Positions 58,062 through 64,000 of a DNA stretch of 64,000 bases are shown piece after piece; position 1 is the first letter of the stretch; the number at the start of each line of letters is the position of its first letter. Origin of the DNA: Diphasiastrum complanatum (taxonomy: Eukaryota > Streptophyta > Lycopodiopsida > Lycopodiales > Lycopodiaceae); NCBI GenBank assembly GCA_029204225.1, contig CM055099.1, positions 52,161,298 through 52,225,297 on the forward strand. The letters are read 5' to 3'. A model generated the notes under the pieces. The model did not search any database. It saw only the letters and a program-made list of their open reading frames with translations, and was not told the origin of the DNA. The position numbers were made by a program, and so were the translations under genes.

Positions 58062-59223
58062 TCAAAGTTTTGATGGTAAAGTAGTGTTTTTCCTTGTCAA
58101 AGTGGCTTCAATTGTTCCATGGGGCTCATCTGTAGGTAAGTACACATCATGCTCAAACTGTAGACACAAAATAATAAACTATGTCAGTTCGCAGTTTGAG
58201 TAAAAGAGCTGCAGCAATAGAAACTTTGCAAAATGACCAAAAGTTATCAGACTTGTATTAGCTCAGCGACATTTCCATACCTTCTCATCAAGTGCCGGCA
58301 TGTTAACAGGCAAAAAGTGAAGATTGGGCATGTTTAGATGGATGGACTCAATCTCTGAAAATCTGTTAATCCATTGGAAATATTCCACGTTAACGATGTA
58401 TAACAGTCACCATACTGACACACCCCTCTTATCATTATAAAGAATGCTATTTACCGTGATTGACAAGGACTTAGAGCATAACAATCACAAAACAGTGTGC
58501 TACAGTTGAGCCTTCCAATTGAAAATCAATACAAAAATAAAATTCTCTCTGAATGTTGATCGTACTTATAGCTAAGCTTAAAATTGACAAAGTTATGAAC
58601 GCCAATCAATCTTTAGCTACAGCAAAAATTGGAATGTATATGTCAAACCAGATCCCAGGTGAGTCCAAAAAAAAAATGTCAGTTAGTTGATGTAAAAACC
58701 CAAGTTGTGCAAACAATGAACAAATTCAAATAGGCTATTCCTATACCTTCTCAACACTTCCTGAGCCATAAGGAACAACGTATTTTGGACAGAGGGGCTA
58801 TACACTCCAATAGTTGGAGGTCCAAAAAAGGTCTTCACAAGGGTGTTCAGAACTTCTGAATAGATTTTGTTGTATGAACATCCCTCTGATGAATAGCTGC
58901 ACAGATCAAAGCTTTGTCAATCTTTTCTTTGAAATTTAAACAAACAACACCCTAGCATGTGAAAAAAGAGGGAAAAAGTTAGAAAACATTTGAGAGCAAC
59001 TGAAGTACAGCAAAATTTGGCACATTGTAAACAAGTCAGTATCCCAATTTATTGCAAAGCAAAAACTTACTTAGCTCTATTATGATCGATAATATCAAAT
59101 AGCTCTAGAGAATGATCAGAAAATATGTTACCTCCAAGAGGCAGAAATTGTCGAAGCCAGAATCCGTTCCCTAACCTCTGGAAGTAGTGTGTATCTGTCG
59201 CGAATAAAGCCTTCAAAGCCTGA
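58062..59223 (-). CDS. UOX: Uricase (urate oxidase), last four exons seen
   Basis: Exons (minus): 59132-59223, 58747-58896, 58281-58362, 58062-58157. All introns have GT-AG ends and phases agree (92+150+82+96 = 420 nt, 139 residues plus stop). The protein is the C-terminal half of plant uricase, which oxidises urate in peroxisomes during purine breakdown: GFEGFIRDRYTLLPE, then FFGPPTIGVYSPSVQNTLF, MPNLHFLPVNMP and VYLPTDEPHGTIEATL. The His in DEPHG is the conserved active-site His. It ends SKL, a peroxisomal PTS1 signal. Plant uricases are about 300-310 residues, so about 165 N-terminal residues, with the catalytic Lys and Thr, are missing. The first seen exon has a proper acceptor (TCACAG|TCA), so upstream exons should lie past the retroelement at 59926-64000, or were lost. 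Confidence 0.92.
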
Positions 59224-59925
59224 CTGTGAGACGATGAGCATATCAACAATTTATGAATAGCATGATTGGGTCTGATGAATGATTAATTTTTTCACCACAC
59301 AAATCAGAATCAGACAAAGGTCTGACATTTTGTTAGAGAACACAAACTGTAAAAGTAATCTGTTCTGAAAAAAGACCCAAATCGCATAGAAGCTTAAGCA
59401 CTAAAAAATAGCAACAAACTACCTTAAGATACTTATTGAAATTGTTCAGTTTTTTTGCTTCCAAAGGGTAGAAAACTGTGCGCCAAAGAAAAACTTTAGC
59501 CAATAGTAAACATAAAGAACGTCCAGTGTTGCCAAAGAAAAATTACTTTATGCCCCCAAAGTCTTAGAAAACTATATGAATTTGACTGGGACCCTTTCAA
59601 ACAGGTTTCAATTGATCGACTCCAAAGGGAAACAAGACCATCAGGTTTAAGACTGAAAATCTTTGGCGGGGAATCATCATCATTTTCACAGTTTGCTGCT
59701 CTACAATGATGAGGGCTCTTGCAGACTTTAGGGGCTCATAATATATAAGCAGGCCTGTAAGCCTAATAATTGGTGGTTGACTGTTTGGAGCACTGCTTCT
59801 TAGAATCAGAGTAGCTTAATTCAAATTTAAGTTAACACTAGCTTACATTCAGCTTACGATAATATATTGCTATCAGGTTACATCAGTCTATCATTGATGA
59901 TCAGTATTCTATGTTTATGAATTTT
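59224..59925 (-). other. Upstream intron of uricase, nothing recognised
   Basis: No further uricase exon could be found. An exon-like minus frame at 59410-59470 has possible splice ends but no similarity to uricase. Confidence 0.45.
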
Positions 59926-60555
59926 CTAATATTCTCTCTCTATTTGTTGTATTGTGTTGATGGTCTTTGTGGAATGTGTTCTATTGCTTGTCCTTGATGA
60001 GGATGGACCCGCTTGTACTGCCGGTATGGTTGGCGGTTGATCTGCTAGATCTGGAGCTCCCCCCTGGTCCATGCTCGAATCAACCCTTGTATCCATTTGT
60101 ACAGCTTCTTGGCGCAAAGGGGAGAATTGCGGCATGACCGGGACGGGGATTTGTGGTCCGGCTTCCAACACTTGAGCGGCGGCTTTTTCATAGGCGTTGA
60201 TAGTCTCTTTTGCCTTTGCCAACTCGATTGAAGCTGTTCCTTTGAACCTATCAAAACAGCCTTGGAATCACTAAAGGGCCACTTTGTATGTTTTCACTTT
60301 CTTGAATAAATACGCAATCTCCGTCGGTGTGACCGGATGATCGGGTATTTGCGTTTGCAGATAGACATCACGCTCAAGGGTGGTTTATTCAGAAGGCCCA
60401 TCAGCGTCGAGGACCAGATCCAGACCTTTTTAAAGCAACACCCGCATGAGTCCTCGTGTGGTGAATGGCTTCTGAAATTTAAGGCCTCCGAGATCGAGGC
60501 TGGACAAAATACCTGCACTGGGAGAGCAGCCGACATGGAGAGTCACGATTTTTGA
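59926..60555 (-). pseudogene. Extra-ORF-like fragment on the minus strand
   Basis: The minus reading contains LQTQIPDHPVTPTEIAYLF and KAKETINAYEKAAAQVLEAG, then a Pro/Ser-rich linker (VPVMPQFSPL, QAGPSSSRTSNRTHSTK). The layout (folded part, helical part, Pro/Ser linker) resembles the N-terminal and middle parts of the element C extra ORF, but similarity is weak. It runs away from the plus-strand C-terminal piece next to it, suggesting another inversion. Confidence 0.45.
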
Positions 60556-61147
60556 GAAAACTCCGGAATCAATTAGGAGTTACGTCATCAGTCCTCGCCA
60601 GTTGCGGATAGATCCTTATTACGTGCCAATGCTGCAAAGACATAAATGGAAAGATTTGGGATTGGCTATGGACAAAATCACCATCCATATGCCCAATTGG
60701 CCAATCATCCATCAGTCTTATAGCTGAAACATTTCAGTGGACTTCCACCGTGCCTTACAAGCATATCAAAGAGAGCATGTCCACTCTCCGGATCCAACGG
60801 TGCAACAATCGACAATGTTTGCTAAAGATCTAACTCTGTTGGCGTCAGTGGCAACCAAATGGGACGATTGCCTTCCTACCCTGGCATTCGATCCAAATAA
60901 GCCAATGGCCTCAGAGCAGATAAAAGATCAGTTGCCGATTGCTCCACTATATTTCCGTGCGGCTATGATGGGAGGCTCTTGGGAATCTCGCTACACCTCA
61001 TGGACAACTTCCAAGTGGATTGCCGGAGCCCACCGTTGTTTCTTGCCACACAACTTGGATTTCAATACTGCACGCCTTGACTTTATGGAGAAGGTGCAAT
61101 ATTATTTAATTAAGATTCGGCGCGAAGCCAATAAAAGTCCCCAATAA
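60556..61147 (+). pseudogene. C-terminal domain of an Athila/Tat extra ORF (element F)
   Basis: The plus frame (mainly 60737-61147) reads MFAKDLTLLASVATKWDD, LPTLAFDPNKP and APLYFRAAM, matching YFADNCSLVAFLAELGGFWD, LPPTALDINKP and ARLYYRAAL of the element C extra ORF. About 40 bp after its stop come a polypurine tract and an LTR start, as in C, confirming that this is the last gene of such elements. Confidence 0.75.
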
Positions 61148-61184
61148 CTACATATTGCAGGTGTCATGGGACGACCGCCACCAG

Positions 61185-61199
61185 TTTTGGTGGGGGATA
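61185..61199 (+). other. Polypurine tract of element F
   Basis: TTTTGGTGGGGGATA directly before the LTR start. Confidence 0.75.
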
Positions 61200-61200
61200 C

Positions 61201-61950
61201 TGTTGGAGGGTTTGCGGATCCCAAGGCAACCCTAACCCTAGTTAATAAGTGAGAGGGATTTGGCACCCTGCGTGTGTAAGTCCAACCCAATGATCACATA
61301 GTTATTTGATTAGTTCAAAGTTAATCAAAGGACTTTAGGCCTTTTTGCGAGACTTTTAATGTCGTAGGGCCTAAATGTCAAGTTAGTGAATAAAGTTGGG
61401 TTTCCCTCCAATTTTGATGGTTCCCACACTTTTTTAAATTTGAATAAAAAGAGAGGCAAGACTGGACCAATAGGATTATGAGGCTAGAGTCCTCCTCTCT
61501 ACTATAAAAAAGGACCAACTCGAGTTGCTCCTGATGTTCATTTCCTCATTTCAATAAAGCAGATTGGTTCTCCTTTAGAAATGGATTGATGAATGTCCTT
61601 GCTCTTCCTCTCTTTTCCTCCATTTTTCATGCTTCCTTTATATTTGTTAATTGTTGGATTTGATCATTATTGGGATTGCTATTTCTTATGCTTTTTGTGA
61701 GAGATGAAAGGAGAGAGAGAAGAGTAAGTTTTTATCAATGTTGTGGATTTAGGGTTAATGGAAGTAGGGTTAATGGATGTAGTGTTAATGCTTAGTGTTA
61801 ATGGATGTTAGTGTTAGATCCTCCATTCATGTCGAAATCTGAACTGTACTATCGCTCTCATGGGAACGAACCTACGCGTGACAACTAACTCCGTCTCTTT
61901 GATGCTAGATTGACTAGATCTTGGATTCAAGTTAGGCAAGGAAAGAAACC
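61201..61950 (+). repeat. LTR of element F (3' border uncertain)
   Basis: It starts TGTTGGAGGGTTTGCGG right after the polypurine tract. TATAAAAA at 61503-61510 and AATAAA at 61553-61558 fit an LTR promoter and polyadenylation signal. Imperfect repeats of TTAATGG(A/T)(A/G)GT lie at about 61748-61815. No primer site follows; gag sequence starts abruptly at about 61955, so the junction is a rearrangement. Confidence 0.65.
61503..61510 (+). promoter_or_regulatory. TATA box in the element F LTR
   Basis: TATAAAAA, 302 bp into the LTR and about 45 bp upstream of AATAAA. Confidence 0.5.
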
Positions 61951-61954
61951 CACT

Positions 61955-64000
61955 ACACTATGGAACTGCCAAAGAGTAGTATCTCAACCTCAAAGCTCCT
62001 GATCTTGCTTCTTGGACTACCCTCAAGGACGCTCTCATCAAGCGTTTCAAACCTTCTAAACTGACTTTGATCGCACTCATCCAAATCACACATATTAAGA
62101 TGCGTCACAAAGAGTCTGTTAGAAACTACATTGAGCATTTTAAGCGCCTCAAGGTAGAATGTATTGATGAAAATATCATTGAAATAATGGCCATCAAACT
62201 GTTCCTGCTTGGACTTTGTAAAAATATCTGTCGAGAACTGAAACCAGTTGAACTTTACGATCAACTTAAGGACGTAATGATTGATGCCATCCGTGAAGAA
62301 GACGAGGGTTCCGATGAGGACTTTGATAACAGAGAAAAGAAATCAAGAAATCTCAAACATCTTAATCATCAGAAGTTCGAAAATACCACCCAATCCTCAT
62401 AGCTTCTACAACAAATGGAAACTTGGTAGAAAGCTCAACAAACCCATATGGATAAACTTGCTGCTGATTTTCAAACCGCTATGAAAAACATTGTTGAAAA
62501 TCATTTTTAGCAAGAGAAAATATATGGTGTTCTATGTGTTCACAAAACCACATTGCCAATGAATGTCTCCGACTGAAACACCATTATCCGGTGGACCCCA
62601 GATCCATGTATCGACAATACCGTGCTTACAATCCACAACAGTCTATGCCGCAACAAGGAGTCTATCAACCACAACCAACTGCACCCAATTAGTATCCACC
62701 ACGTCAATGGTTCTTCGTTAATCAACCCGCTCCATAACATGTTGTTCACTATCTTGATCCCAATACCATCGATCCAACAACTTATTATGTGAACAACACT
62801 ACTCAACTAGGGTACTTCACTAAGACAGTTGTATATTATGCGTATGATCATAATGCCCAAACCTATGATGCTAACCCAGTTGTATTTGCAACGCATCAAC
62901 TTTCACCAATACGCAGATGCTTTATCTGTGTAGGTAAACATCCTAGTATTCGTTGTCCAGACAAACTTTGCTTTTCACCAGCTTGTGAAAATTGTGGCAT
63001 TGAACACCATGTGAAGTATTGTCCTTCCCGATCTAAACCAGCTGCTCCTATATGCTCCATGCAAGTAGAAACCTTGCCAGTTGAAACTTAGCCAGTCTGG
63101 GTCTTGACTCGTACACAAACCTAGTGTCGAGCCCCTACCATTGCACCCAGCAACATCCAACAACCCAACATTCCCTCGAGTGAAGGGTCTATCTACACCA
63201 ATTGTTTATCCTCAACCTTCTAAAGAGATCAGACCGCATCACAAATATCATCAGTAAATTCAAAATGCACTTGAAGCTTTCTTGTAACAATCATCCAAGG
63301 TGGAACCAGTTGCCAAAACCAACAACATTAATATCCTCCACAAAACAACCCACAGGTTCACATTCAAAAGCTGTCTAAACAACACAAACGGAAAACTCAA
63401 TCTCAGCTAGCACTCTCATACCATGCAGATACCACATCCACTCTTGGCAGTCCCTCATGCTCCTGCAAAAGAGATGAGTATCCAACTAATCCATAAAATC
63501 CAGAAATGCTAGCCATCCAAGATGGTTATGCAATTGCCCAAGGGCCCATGAGCAACAGATGCTTCATCTGTGGCGAAACGAGACATTTCATAGTTGATTG
63601 TAAGGTTAAAAACCAATACCATGCCGAATGTCCAGTGTTCGAAAACACAGCTTCAAAGATTGCCCCAAGCAACCAAACAATATCCTACCCGCCCGACATG
63701 TATCTTCAGAACCTGTTAGGGTCCTAACTCGAGCTCAATGCCAAGCTCAACAACAACAGCAAAACCAAGTAAAACTTGCTGACCATACGGGAAGCTCTTT
63801 GACAGCTTCCACACTACCATGGGACTATCCTGAACCACGAGTGAAAAAATGGCGATACAACGAATTCCGAGATGAGCTTTTGCAGGAGGAACACAACACA
63901 GAACGTTTGTTATCTACTCTGATCCTCACAAAAGAGCTACAGAGACTCAAAGTTCTCTTTGAACTTCTGCAAGCCCAGATCACAATGCCGTTCCATAGTG
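61955..64000 (+). pseudogene. Gag-protease region of an Athila/Tat-like element, cut by the window end
   Basis: It starts inside gag with YGTAKE*YLNLKAPDLASW and continues as a relative of element C gag: ITHIKMRHKESVRNYIEHFK, REEDEGSDEDFDNREKK, then knuckles CFICVGKHPSIRCPDKLCF and CENCGIEHHVKYC (62915-63020) and, absent from C, CFICGETRHFIVDC (63560-63601). The window ends in LLQAQITMPFH, the counterpart of LLQANVTLPFH before the C protease. Many stops and shifts. Confidence 0.82.

Noticed and set aside
59410-59470. Possible extra uricase exon
   Set aside because: Splice-like ends are present but the translation does not resemble any part of uricase.

Overview
The window is nuclear DNA from a land plant with a large, transposon-rich genome. 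Evidence: Ty3/gypsy and Ty1/copia LTR elements of plant type, tRNA-iMet primer sites, GT-AG introns up to 4.8 kb, and three host genes with plant-type products. A fern or gymnosperm is a guess only. No rRNA, tRNA or CRISPR was recognised.

Left half (1-29275): a hAT-type MITE (893-1310, 8-bp target duplication) is followed by one nested block. The outer element B (Ty3/gypsy chromovirus, +) spans 1620-29270 and is flanked by the 5-bp duplication GTAAC. Three later elements sit inside it. Element A (same family, opposite strand, 4719-10862) has identical LTRs and duplication CCTCA. Element C (Athila/Tat-like, with a large extra ORF after integrase) has duplication ACAGT. Element D (copia) has one surviving copy of its duplication, AGAAC. 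A later inversion of 18779-28420, with one break in C and the other inside the first 30 bases of D's 5' LTR, flipped D, a small piece of B integrase and the 3' half of C. The missing tip of D's LTR lies inverted at 28421-28437, which fixes the order of events.

Middle (29276-44048): a diverged tandem repeat, a broken hAT transposase, a G-rich stretch, exon 1 of a FREE1/FYVE1-like host gene (minus, 31091-31990), a lone LTR with primer site (35061-35438), and a decayed Athila/Tat-like element on the minus strand (about 36720-40775) with the same extra ORF family as C. Microsatellites lie at 34018 and 40983-41149.

Right (44049-64000): a complete four-exon APRL (5'-adenylylsulfate reductase-like, thioredoxin-fold) gene on the minus strand (44049-50853); gypsy and copia debris (53461-57145); the last four exons of a peroxisomal uricase gene ending in SKL (minus, 58062-59223); then another Athila/Tat-like region (59926-64000) with inverted pieces of the extra ORF, an LTR start, and a gag region cut by the window end. 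The host genes are not functionally linked. They are islands in repeats, and two of them (FREE1-like, uricase) are seen only in part because their remaining exons lie beyond repeat blocks or outside the window.
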